Below are positions 12,453-24,000 of a stretch of DNA of 64,000 nucleotides, piece after piece. The DNA lies in the NCBI GenBank assembly GCA_000708835.1, contig DF237158.1, positions 1 through 64,000 of the forward strand, written 5' to 3'. Source of the DNA: Klebsormidium nitens (lineage: Eukaryota; Streptophyta; Klebsormidiophyceae; Klebsormidiales; Klebsormidiaceae). The notes under the pieces are model-generated. The model was not told the DNA's origin and did no database searches. It saw nothing but the letters and a program-made list of their open reading frames with translations. Position numbers and translations under genes: made by a program. The first letter of the stretch is position 1. Every line of letters begins with the position of its first letter.

Positions 12453-13068
12453 TGGTCCTTCGCCTTGCTCCCTGCTCGTCGACTCTCAGGCTGGAATCAC
12501 TACCTGCTGCAACCGCCTAGAACCGCGACGTCCAGCCACTCTCTGCAAGCTTAGGCTTCAATTTCTAGCTGCGCGGTTGTTGCTACATCCTTCTACTCAG
12601 TGAGTTAGATGTAGTAGCTGCCCGATTGGTGATAGTGCCTTGTGCCAGTTCTTGCGCCCCCATGGCCACGAGGGCCGTGATCCATTGCACATGAGGACTC
12701 ATCAGAGCTCTGCTGCAGCATTTCAGTCTACCCACTCACTTCTAGTTGCTAAGCACCACGTGCTCAGGTTTTTTTGTCACTGTTATCCACGTGTCATTCA
12801 CGTGCGCATTCCTGGACGAATAGAATTTGTTACCAGCTCTTCGCTGACCATTATCATGGAGACTCGCCGAGCCCTGTCCTCCTGCACTTCGCGGGCTAAG
12901 GTTTTTATGCCACCCCCATACATTGATACAATCCAGAGGGCCATTTGAAATTGGCATTGGCATTGGCAATTGCCTCATCGCGGCACCTGCAGGCTGCATG
13001 TGCTGGGCGCTCCTCCTCCTCGGAAGCTGTTTCGGGTCTTGACTCAGGTGCTCAAGCGATGAGCTGAT
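12453..13068. promoter_or_regulatory. Divergent promoter region between GON4-like gene and exonuclease gene
   Basis: This 616-bp interval separates two start codons that point away from each other, so it must hold both promoters unless 5' exons were missed. It contains a tandem TTGGCATTGGCATTGGCAA at 12951-12969. Fourteen bases of that motif also occur upstream of the RING-CH gene. No TATA box is obvious at a fixed distance. Confidence 0.5.
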
Positions 13069-15806
13069 ATGCGCTTGCATGTGAGCTGCGCATTCTTGGC
13101 CTCATGTCAGAAGATGAGTGCCAGCTCTCGGGCCTTCTTCTCCCCCCAGCAATGCAGCATTCACCTGCCTCCTCCTCTCCGAACCATCCGCGGCACGTCC
13201 TACATCCTGGAGAGTACCTCCATCAAGGCGCACACCGCCTCTAACAGGCACCATCGTGAACTATTAATCCCTCTAATTCATGCTCTTATGCCTTCCTCAC
13301 ATCTTCCTGCGATATCCAATGCTCTGAGAGTTGGCTTTCCAGTGGACATAAGTCCTGCAAGGAACGTGCAACAAGGTCCGCTGGCGCCCTCTGCTGTCAA
13401 GCAGACTGTTTCTCCTTGGGCTGCCCATCCCGGCGGTCCGTGTCGGAAGGTGACCCCTCCTCCGCACCTGCTTACTGGGTTAGCGGCTTTGTCTGTTGCG
13501 GTAAGGAAGAGGGGTTTGCGCACCAGGGCAGCCAAGGGTCCGTCTCCTGTAAAGCTGGACAATGCGGACCAGCCCAAGAGTCAGCCCTGGGTTGCGGATC
13601 TTCCCGGCTGGTTGGAGGGCATCCGAGCGCTACCGTTGGAAGAGCGGCCCTGCCCCATGGTTGTGGTGTTTGACATTGAGACGACGAGTCTGAGCCGGAG
13701 AATATCAAGGATTATCGAGTTTGCGGCTCGGGATGCAGAGGGTGAGTCGCACAACGTCAAACGTGCTCCGGCAAGTGGGCAGTGGGTTCTGCGCTTGTGT
13801 TGACAAGTGCTTTCTGTTCTTAAGTAAGCCACGGGCGTGTCATTGGTGTGTGCGCTGTGATTGTAGGAACCAGGTTCACATAGGCAAGTCCTGACCAATG
13901 GTGGTCAACGAATGTCACACATACTGTTGTGTCTGATCTTCCACCTCAATTTGTGCATTCGGTCCAAGCTGCGATGTGCTCTGCCTTGTCTGACCCCGGC
14001 CCTTTGCTTGCAGGCGGTGAAGGTGCCGCCATCCACTCCCTCATCTTCCCTGGGCCCCACCAGTCCGTGGGCGGCTCCATTCACTCGCACCACATCAGCG
14101 ATGCCATGCTCACGCCGGCGCTGCCCACCTGGGGGCAGTTCTTCCCCAAGCTGCGCTTCTGGGTGGAGAGCCGGAACCCAGACGCACGACCTGTGCTGTT
14201 TGTTGCCCACAATGGAAACAGCTTTGACGTTCCTATTGTGGCCTGGGAAAGTGCACGCGAGGGCTTGGCGATGCCCCAGGACTGGCTATATGTGGACACC
14301 TTGAGGCTTGCTCAAAAGCATCTCAACGCCAAACAGGTGGACCCCGAAAAGGGCAGCTTGAGACTGGAGCACCTGAAGAGGTACTTCCAGGTGCCGTCAG
14401 ACAAGGCCGCACACCGCGCGCCTGCCGACGTGGACGTGACCCTCCATGTCCTCAGCCGCATCCTGCAGTATCGCTGCCTCCCCGTGGGCATTTTGTACGA
14501 CTTCGTCATGGCATTTGGCATAGCGGACAGGGAGTTCCGTTTTGGATTGAAGAAGGACGAGTTTGCAGCACTCCAGGATCTGGTGGCCGCAGGCGAGCAG
14601 CAAAAGCGCGAGCAGGACGAAAAGGCTCTGGCATGGCCGGGGGTGTTTGTAACTAACGCGCATAGGAGAAACGATTCGCAGGGCAAAGGAGATCGGAATT
14701 CGGTGACCAGGGATGGGCCTGAGAAGGAAGAAGTTGTGAGGGAGGGACGGTCATCCGGCGAAAGCCTTCTGGTCTCAGCGCTGGCGCATGTGGGTGAGGA
14801 AGAGGTGGCTGTCGGGAAGCGTCCAGCAGACCCGAGCAACGCAGTGGCAGGGCCCCAGATGGCAGGCGACGCGGAGCTGCCGAAGCCGCTGCCAAATGTT
14901 GGGAAGGCCCCCGTGATCGCATCTGTTGAAGTTCGGAGGCTGCGCTCGAAAATTAAGGGCAGTCTCAAAGAGCGGGCGAGCAGCGAGGGCCAGGCCGATG
15001 TGGGCGGAGGCGGAGGGGATCAGGGGCGAGCAGCTGTGGATGGAGAGGGGCAGGGGGGGGGCGTAAGCGGTGATTCGAAGCATCTGCCGGGTGAAGCAAG
15101 GGAGGGCCCTCTCGCACCAGCAGGAGTAGAGAGGACGCTGCCCCTCCTCGCCAACCGCCAGGGGCGTGTCTGGCCCCGGCTGCCGCTCAGAAGAGTCGAC
15201 GTAACAAATGGGGCAGCAGCGGCGGTTCCAGTTGCAGCTGCTGAGGGGATTACCAAAGGGCGCCTACCTGCAAGCGCAGTGGTGCAGGAACGAGACTCGG
15301 GGGGCTCGCGGGCCCGTCCTCCCTTTGGAAAGGCGGGGGAGCTGATGGCGCATCTGGACGACTTGCGCGAAAGAGTGGCCAAGAGAACCTCCGACGAGCC
15401 GAGCGCAGCCCTCCAGGGAGAGGACACCCAGCTGACCAGCGCGGGAGGGACGAACGTGCTGGTGCGAGGGCCCGTGGTCGTAACCACCGGGGGCGACGGG
15501 GGCAACGAGGCTGACCGCGGCGATACCGGGTCGGGTGACCTTCCCAGCGCAGGAGATGCCCTGAGGGGCCAGCTTCAAGCCTCTGCAAGGAGGTTAAAAC
15601 GGCAGGGGCAGCAGAACGAGGCGGGGGAGGGGCTAGAGCGTAGTAGAAAAGGATCGATGGATGGGGCCCCTGACATGAGCGGGATTCATGCCGGGATGTC
15701 CACCTCTCAAGGGGAAAGGTCGGAAAGTGCAGCGTTCACACAGGAGCCCCCCTCAGTGATGGAGCGGTACCGGCTGCTGATGGCGCAAAGCAGGAGGCAA
15801 CTGTGA
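13069..15806 (+). CDS. DEDDh-type 3'-5' exonuclease (RNase T / DnaQ fold), possibly organellar
   Basis: Two exons (13069-13741, 14014-15806) join in phase 1 to 821 residues if Met at 13069 is the start; later Mets (for example 13114) are possible. All five catalytic residues of the DEDDh family are visible: Asp202 and Glu204 in FDIETT, Asp296 in AHNGNSFDVPIV, and His358 and Asp363 in HRAPADVD. Family members remove nucleotides from 3' ends of DNA or RNA with two metal ions. The nearest plant relatives I can name are DPD1-like exonucleases of plastids and mitochondria. The N-terminal 200 residues are Ser/Arg-rich and poor in acids at the start, as in a transit peptide (inference). The catalytic core ends near residue 380; about 400 further residues are low-complexity and mostly charged, an unusually long tail. 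Confidence 0.85.
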
Positions 15807-16884
15807 CAAGGGCACCGCATAGCCTTGCGCTGAGACACCAAGTTTGAACGGAAGTGCCCCCGTGAAGGTAAGTGTCATGATGCGGATCTGCCGACGGTTG
15901 TGTGAACATTTCTTGGGTGATGCTCTTTTGAAGAATTTGTATTGGCTTTGGCAGATCCTTACTTGAGAGTTGACATCGATCGAGCAACGCAGACGAAGTT
16001 GCCAATGCAAGCGTATGCGTTGCGGGTACCCTGAAGGCTCGGTCAATAATGATCAGTCTTTCTGGCTTGTTGAGAATCGATCTGCTTGGAAGATCCCGCA
16101 CTCTGCTCTCGGTTAATTGACTTTCATGTTGTGCAGAGCCGACCTCAACCGAGAGACTTCACAAACTACAATGCACCGGCACTCGCACTCCTAAAACGGC
16201 CCTAAGAACTGTCACAGACATTGCCGAAAGCATCATTCCACTGCGGTGTTTAACAAAATTTCGAAGCGCTGTACACGGGTCTGTAACTCATGATAGACCC
16301 GTGTGCGTGCCACTCGGTCTTAAACGCAGCAGAGCTGCCGTCATGCCTTAGCTTAGGTTGCATATCATGAAGACTGCACATTACTGTTTATTGCACCCTG
16401 TAACGGCAGCCCACGCCATTGGAGTTTTGATGCAGACACGGGCCGGTGGGCCATAGCCGAACATAAATCATGAATTCACATTTTCATGGCGCAGCTATAC
16501 ATGTATTGATAGTTTAACGTACCAGCCAGCTTCAAAGTGGGGCATATATAGGGCGCATTGACCGCCGTTGATTGTAAAGATAGAGACTGCATCCTTGAAG
16601 TGAGGCCTAACATGTGTGCAATCCCGTGTTCATTTGACCTGCAGTCACGCGCGTGCGTTGATGTATATATGCACCGAATGATCAAGAGCCGAATGTACCA
16701 TTCTCCTTTTGGCTCAAATCACCTTACAGTGGCAATCAATGTTGTAGACTTGAATTTGCCCAAGGAAGATCTGATATTGCAAACTTGATTGCTGGCTACT
16801 ACACGTGCAGATATGGACAACAACGATATGCAACCTTTATTACTGATAGGAGATGAATGCATGATCCCGACGCAGCTTGTAGAT
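15807..16884. other. Convergent intergenic region
   Basis: About 1.1 kb between two stop codons facing each other. Only short open frames without domain signatures are present. I see no RNA gene or repeat here. Confidence 0.6.
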
Positions 16885-17634
16885 TCACATATCCTTTTGT
16901 AGCTTGGTCGCTCTGTGACGGTCCTGCCTGCACTCTCTACATACGACACCAAGTCCGTCCGCAGTCTTCCCACTAGCTACAAAGGAAGCTGCAGACTGCA
17001 CCGTTTTGCAAACAAAGCACATTTTGCTCTTCTTTGCAGTCATCTTGGCTAACTCGATCTGACGCGTTGTTAGTTCAAAGCATGAGGTGCAAACAAGGAG
17101 TGCTGACTTTTCATCAGATCGGGGCTTAAATTCTCCAGCACCTTTTCGAATCTTGCATAGATTGCATAGAAGCTTATGCCCCTCATAGCATGACTTACTC
17201 TTTGCAAGGCCAACTGAAGCCTCTGAATGCTTTTTGAAGAGAGACTCAGCATTAAGCTTTTTTAAATCACTTTGACTTTCATTGGACTTCTTCTTCGCTT
17301 TTCTAGCACGAAGTGCTGCACCCTCACATTCTTTGCAATCAGACCTAAGGCCTGATGCGCGGCCCCGGCTTTTGAAGTATGCACTTGCAGGTTTCATCTG
17401 GTTGCACCTGCTGCAGCGCTTCTCCTGAACATCGGGGGCCAGTACTGGCAGGGCTTGCTTCCGCAGCCGATTGTTCTTTGCCTTGGTGCACTCCTTGCAG
17501 GTGCTCATCAGGTTGAACCTGCACTGGCCGGGGTAGAAACCATCCCGCCCTTTCAATATGCCACACTTAGTGCACGTCTTGGCGATAGAGCTGGCGTCCA
17601 GAACGGGTATCTGCTGCAGGGCCCCTTCCTCCAT
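16885..17634 (-). CDS. Four-fold CxxC zinc-ribbon protein
   Basis: A single-exon gene of 249 residues starting at ATG 17634. Four units of CX2C-X21/22-CX2C are plain: Cys21/24/46/49, Cys74/77/100/103, Cys157/160/182/185 and Cys206/209/232/235. Each unit has a similar core, Cys-x-x-Cys, a Lys-rich turn, a Phe or Tyr, a Gly-Leu or equivalent, then Cys-x-x-Cys. Lysine-rich linkers separate the units. The unit resembles the zinc-binding half of phage endonuclease VII-type and HNH-associated proteins, but no nuclease His-Asn-His core is visible, so I assign no enzyme role. Nucleic-acid binding is a fair guess from the basic charge. Its codons are more A/T-rich than those of its neighbours and it lacks introns, which could point to transfer from a virus or phage, or to retrocopying. 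It shares a 456-bp divergent promoter with the E2 fusion gene. Confidence 0.75.
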   Translation of the reverse strand: MEEGALQQIPVLDASSIAKTCTKCGILKGRDGFYPGQCRFNLMSTCKECTKAKNNRLRKQALPVLAPDVQEKRCSRCNQMKPASAYFKSRGRASGLRSDCKECEGAALRARKAKKKSNESQSDLKKLNAESLFKKHSEASVGLAKSKSCYEGHKLLCNLCKIRKGAGEFKPRSDEKSALLVCTSCFELTTRQIELAKMTAKKSKMCFVCKTVQSAASFVASGKTADGLGVVCRECRQDRHRATKLQKDM

Positions 17635-18090
17635 TCTTCTGCGCCTTTGGCAAAACCTTTGAACAGAGCTCTGCTATCCTGAACAGCGATCTCGAGCAAA
17701 GAACGATGTGAGCTCGCAGTCGGCACGCATGACATTGACCACCACGGCCTGCAAATTGCAATGCAAAATTGCCTGACAGAATCTGGCCGGGACAGTCGTA
17801 CCGGCTGCTTGGGCAGCTTCAAACCCCTCTGGTTGTGGCACCGGTTACGCAACCCGATTCTATGTCAATGCGCTGCGCAGCTTTCGTACCTACACTGACA
17901 GGCTACAACTTTCATTGTCAAGGTCCATGTTTGATCAGGCGGAGGGGACATTCCAGTCATGGTACGTGTAACGTGGGCATTGGGCAATTGCGCTGACGAG
18001 GGAGCTCAAATTGCGCAATTTGACGTCTTCTCTCTCCGATTCTCTTTTTCAAACACCAGTTGTCTTTAAGGTGGAAGCATTTTGTTCCCC
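17635..18090. promoter_or_regulatory. Divergent promoter region, zinc-ribbon gene and E2 fusion gene
   Basis: Two start codons face away from each other across 456 bp. No coding content is credible here. A pyrimidine-rich stretch lies shortly upstream of the plus-strand start (about 18026-18070). No specific motif can be assigned. Confidence 0.45.
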
Positions 18091-21000
18091 ATGGCCTCCG
18101 TTGAGACCGCTGCAAATGAGGCAGAAATGCCCCCTGCAATTGCAACGGGCCAAGGCATGGGGTCCCCTCAAGGTGCTCCAGTATCTGCCACCTCTGATGA
18201 TCCTGGCCCACTCCCCACGTGGACATGTCTCTTTTGCACTTGGCAGAACGCTGATGTGCCCACCATCAATGTGTGTGACGCCTGCGAGAAACCCCGCAAT
18301 GCTAGCCCCAAAGTGGAGGAGAATGCTGCAGTGGAGGCTACTGGAGGTGTTGGGATGGAGCAAAAGGCCACCCCCTGGGCCTGTGCAGAGTGCACTTTCT
18401 GGAATGAGCCAGGCGCAGAGGCGTGTGCAATGTGCCAAGTAGTCCCAGGCTTTGCTAATGTCAGCGCTCCTGGTGGTGCTCAGGGACCCCCCAACGATGC
18501 ACATGGTGGCGCTCCCGTGAACAAACCCCTGAGCTGTGAAGCTTGTACAGCCAGCACACCGTGCCAGAATTGTCTGACTCAGCTGAACGCTAGCCTGGGG
18601 GGCCAAGAGGCCAGCGCTGAGCAGGGGGTGGGCCAGCAGGGGCAAGCAGCGGCAGGGGGTGACAATGTGGAAGAAGTGCACGCCCAACATACCGCAGGAG
18701 AGGAGGGGCAGCCACCACAAAGTGCCGAGCAGGGGACAGACAAGCCAGCGCAGAAGGCCCCCGGTAAGTGCTCGCCAGAAGTCTGAATTTCTCAAATGGT
18801 ACTGTTTGCTAGTGGTGGCTAGTGAAACCAGGATTTCCACAAGTTCAAATGTATTTGTAGTGACCGTGTTGCTGGGTGCCTGCAGAGCCTGTGATATGGA
18901 GCTGCCAGGTGTGTACGTTTGAGAACCAGGAGCCAGACGTTCGCTGCCAGGTGTGCACAAGCTCAAAGCCCCCACAGGGGGAGAACCCAGAACAGGTACG
19001 CACAAAGACTGTGACAGCCCGTACAGGCTCAGGGATCCCCAGGGGGAGTGACTCCTAAAGCGTATGAGATGTGTGGTGGAAATCTCCTGGCTGTGTTGTT
19101 TGTTCAAATGACGAGTCTTCTCTTGAACAAAGGCTCTGGGGTTTCTCTCAGTCCCCTTTTCACCATGGGTCTTCAATTGACGGGTGCAGACAAGTGGTTG
19201 GCATCCCTTGTCTGTGCAGGTGGCTGGTGCCAGCCAGAACATGTGCACCTTGTGCGGCCTGATCAAGCCGTTTGGCCAGCCATGGAAGGGCGGCCTCTGC
19301 TCTCAGTGTCGGCCCATTGTGGAAGAGGACCTACCAATGGACGTTGAAGGTATGAAATCTCTGGCGACTGTCTACAGGACTGCGCGGTGGACAGGACGGT
19401 ATTAAGCATGTTGAACCTTGGGTGACAGGATCTGAATGCCTCCCTCTCCTATGAGATCAAAAAGTCATAACTTGTGTCAACATCGTGGAAGTTAAAGTCT
19501 AGACAGTCTAGACAGCCTTTGCAATGGACCAAGATGAAGTCAGTCTTTAACACCAGACAGAAAATTATGCGACTGTACAAATCTTTCGTTGTCATCCTCC
19601 TTACTATGAGATTACAAATCCGCCTCGCCTGCGTTTTGTTCAGTGTTGGTACACTAGACAGCCACAAATACTTCGATCAAGGACCTGAGCCCGTTCATTC
19701 AATCATTTTCCAGCCCTCCCTGAGACTGAAGTGGGCCAGTCTCGGTCTGCTCCCCCGCCTGGTCCGTGCGGCGTGTGCCACAAGGTGGTCCCAGGCGTGC
19801 TCCTGCAGACGGTGGATGGGTGCGGTCACTGCGCGTGCTGCGCGTGCCTGGCCTCCCTCACCCTCACCAGGATGGACGTGGCCCCCCCGGCTTTAGCTGC
19901 AGCCCACAGCGACATCCTGGCACTTCTCCACTGCTGGGAAGCAGGGTGGGTCTGGCCAACGAGCCTGGCAAGGGCCCCTTCGCAGGGAGCACTTTAGATA
20001 CATGTCTTCTCTTGTGCTTCCTTGTGTCGCTCTACTTCAATCTGAAATTTTGCATCCCAGGCGCCAACAGATTTGCTCTTGCAAATCTGGAAGATGAGCA
20101 GTCGACTCCATCCCCGGCAGAACAACTGTTTCGAGGACCTTTTTCAGTGTCATATCCGTCCTCCTGTGCTGGTACAGTTGTCCCCGCCTCCTCAGCAGCG
20201 GCAGCCTGTCCTGCTCCCTGCCCCTCCCCAACTTCCTGGCCCTCTCGCACTGGCTGGTCACGGCCATCAGCAGCGTCTACCCGCAGCCGACTGCCGTCAC
20301 TAGTTCCAGCCCCGATAGGGCCACGAGCCAGGCTGGGGTGCAGGAGGCGCCCCCGGCAGGCCCCACGCCAGAATTCACCTGCGGGGCACAAGGCTGCCCC
20401 TCCCAGGGAGTTCCCCAGGCCTTTGTTTCAACTGGGGAGGGTGAGCTTCCAGTCTCTCATTGAATTTCGGCAACTGTAGGCCCCGCCCATCGGTACAATG
20501 CGTGTATACAAGAAGTTCGCTGAGCTCGAAAGCACCGAAAGAGTGTGACAAACATTCTGCCGTCAACGAGTCTTTCTGTTCTTCGATTAGAGCAAGCCGC
20601 TCTGGAAACCCAACCACCAGAGCAGCTAAACGAGCTTGCTTAGCTGGACAGTAGTTTTGACATAACCCAGGAGTGCCCCGGTTCAAAAGTAGTGCGCAAC
20701 CAGTACCTTTCGACTGGCCCCTACCTGATACGCTTTCATGCAGACCCTCTTCTTGCTGAATCAAGCTCCCGTGTGTTTCCCAACACCTCTTTTGTTTCAT
20801 GTCGTGTGCAGGTGATCCGTCCCACGTGTGGGCGGTATGTGCGGCGTGCCCCCACATGACGTGCCTGGCGTGTGGCGCGGCGGTGGGTGTCTCCCTGGAC
20901 GCTGAGTACCGCGACCACCGCTTCAGCTGCCCCCTGGCGCAGACGTGGGACGTGTTCCGCGCGCTGCTCGCGTTCGAGGAGGCCTTCCGGACCAACGAGG

Positions 21001-24000
21001 CCGTCGGGAAGGCCAGCGCAGACGACGCAGAGGGCCGCTCGCACAAGAAGCAGAAGACGGAGGCAGCAGGGAGCGGCAAGAGGAGGATTGTGTGGGCCAA
21101 GGGCACAGGTCAGCGCGCCTGACCCGAACGTGTGCGGATCACGGCCTTGCAGAGCGCGTTCGAAGCTCTTGTGGGGAGCTGAAGCTGACTCTGTGAGGGT
21201 TCGGCTTTCTTTGGGCAGGCTTAGGCTCTTAGGTTGGATCCCCGACGTCGATCTTTGGGATGCGTGAGGTTAGGAGCACCGTGTCCGACTGACGCCCCTT
21301 CGTATGTAGCCCAGTCTTGGTTGCGAGATCTGTACGGCTTTGATTGAAAGCAGATACTTCATGCTTACGTCGAGCACGTTCTCGGGTTGTGCCAATCTCC
21401 TTGGCTCCGTGCTGACAAGTCAGAGCTGCAGAGCGGACCTCAGGCGCCTGAGAGGACCTTTGCCGACCTATACCACTCTGAGCGTTGGTCTGCCTTTAGC
21501 TTCTACTGGAGACAAGGGTGACAGTCCGGTACATTCGTGTGCAGGCTTTGGCGGCGGTGGTCGCGACGAGTACGAGGAGGACGCGTACGACGACGAGGAC
21601 GAGGACGAGGAGGACGAGGACGACAACGAGGAGCCTTTTGAGGAAGACGACGTCGACGAGGGGGAGCAGGCTCTGGCGGGACTTGGCGAGGGGTCGGGCG
21701 ACGAGCCCGACGATGAAGACGATGACGACGACATGGATGACGTGGGCGAGGAGGAAGAGGCAGCGCTGCTGCAGGCGCTGCTGGCATCGCAGGCGGAGGC
21801 GGGGGCCGCCACACAAGGAGGCGAGCAGGAGCAAGCGGAGGGCGCAGCCACCGGCCCAGTCTCGGGTGGGGGCACAGACGCACCCAAGGAGAGCCCAATG
21901 GGAGAGGCGGCCCAGGGCACGCACCACTCTGGCGCCACCGGCAATGACGGAGAACAACATGGGCAGCTGCTGTCCGCATCGGCAGGAGGGCAAGCAGCGG
22001 ACTTGCTGGCGGGGATGTCGCCCGTCACGCCCTCTGTCGGGGAAGCTCCCGTGAAAGCAGCCTCTCCACCGTGGGCAGCCGCCGGCAGTCCACCGGAAGC
22101 CACGGCCTTCCCTGGCAACATGCTCGAGACGAGCCCTGCCGCTGAAATGCCTGCATCCAACGCTGAAGCTGCTCCAGAGGCGGCCACGGGGGGGACAGCG
22201 CATACAGCAGCGACCGGAAGTTCCGCGGGTCCTGTCGCTCCCCAGCTGCCGACTGGATTCCACCTCGACCTAGCAACGATCCCCGGTGCAGTGCCAGGCC
22301 CTCTCGGCGGTGTCCCCGACGCTGCTCCCGCCCTGGCTGCTGCCGGCATGTCCCCGCTTGCGGGCATGGTTCCCCCTGCGGGCTTGTTCGGCCTGCCTTC
22401 CGGCGTGGCGGGGGTCGGGCCGTCCTCGGACAAGCGCAAGGAGCGCAAGGATAAGGAGGAGGCGCGAGAGGAAAAGCTGCGCGAGCGCGAGAGGCAGGCC
22501 GACATCCGACTGGCGCTGGCGGCAGAAGCCCTCACGGAAACACTGTCAGGTGCGGGAGGGCATTTGCGCAAAGGCGGGATGTGGTGGCTGATGGTCAACT
22601 TCGTTTGCTTGGATAGTTCTCTTCCCTCTTGCATCACTTTCCCGTTTAGAAGTGTCCCCTCCTATTCGCAGAAATTGCACACAAAGTATCTTCGTTCCGT
22701 CTCGTGAAGCTGGGGAACGAGACCGTACGGTTTGTGCCGACGTAGATTATCTCTTTCCGGTAAAGATTACCAGTTTGTCGGGTCTGTACTGGTCGCCCGA
22801 CACTAAGCCTCCTCCGCTCGTACAGGCGACGACTTTGCGCCTGTGCCCAACGCTGCGACAGCGGCCCTGGTGCGGCGCAGCTGGGCTTGCCGCATATTGG
22901 CGGCGGTGCTGGCGCGGTGCAGCCTGCTGGACGTGGGCCACTGCCGCGAGCGCGAGCAGCTGTACCTGCACCTGCTGCACCTCGTGCGTGCGCTGGGCCG
23001 CCACTCCGACCTGCTGCCCGCGCTGCTCGCCGACAAGGACGACGATGACGACGGGCCGCACGCCAAGCACGCCGGCCCCGACCCGCGAGGCGCGGAGCGC
23101 AAGCGGAGCAAGGGCCTGCTCGGCATCGTGCTCACCACCATCAGCTGCGCGCTGGCAAAGCGGCGGAGGCAGGACGGGCCATCACAGGATATGGAGGAAA
23201 CTGCTCGCAAGCAGCCGGAAGGGGGAGGGGTGTCGTCCGTGATGGACGGGCTGGCTGCAGCGGAGGTGGTGGCAGAGCGGGGCATCCGGCCCGACCCGGC
23301 GCTGAAGCCGGAGCGCATCGTTCTGGAGGGCGGGCGGTCGGTGCTGGCGGCGCTGGCGGACCTGAACCGGCAGGCGCGCATTGTACAGCAGGGGCTGAAG
23401 CACGGCATGGCGGAGGGCGAGAACGAGGGCGACTTCGGGGTGGCCATGGTCGGGCTGGTCCTCGAGGTGAGCGACTGCTACGAGCAGGCCAGCCGCCGCG
23501 CCGCACTCTGGGACAGCGAGCGCAGGCAGGCCGGCGAGGAGCGGGACGCGCTGGCCGCGCTCGAGCAGAGCGCCCGGGAAGCGGAGGAGCGCGCAGTTGC
23601 AAACGAGAGCGAAAACGGGCGGCATGGCGGGGAGGCCGCGAACAGCGAGGATGGAGCTGAAACCGAAATGTCAGAGGAGCTCGTTGCCAAAGAAGATGCG
23701 CCGGAAGTGGAGGTCGAGGATGCGCCCGCTGCGCAGACTGGTGATCAGGAGATGGCGGAAGCCGAGCGGGCGGTAGGAGGCTCGGGAGAGGCCGCCGGGG
23801 CGATATCCAAGTTGGGGTTAGAATCGTCGGGTGCGGACCAAGCCCGCGGGAAAACCCCGCTCAAGGAGCGGGTGATGAAGGGGCTCAAGGGGATGCTGAT
23901 CAGCAAGAAGAACCACGGCAAGCAGAAGGAGCAGGTCGCAGAGGCCACTCCGAACGGGGAAGCGAAGCGGGAGGAGGAGGAGCTGCCGAAGACTGCGGAC

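Noticed and set aside
18049-19266. 405-codon minus-strand open frame over the start of the E2 fusion gene
   Set aside because: It crosses exons and introns of the plus-strand gene whose zinc fingers and splice phases are clear.
21468-22637. 389-codon minus-strand frame opposite exon 7 of the E2 fusion gene
   Set aside because: Low-complexity mirror of the acidic and Ala/Gly-rich plus-strand coding sequence.
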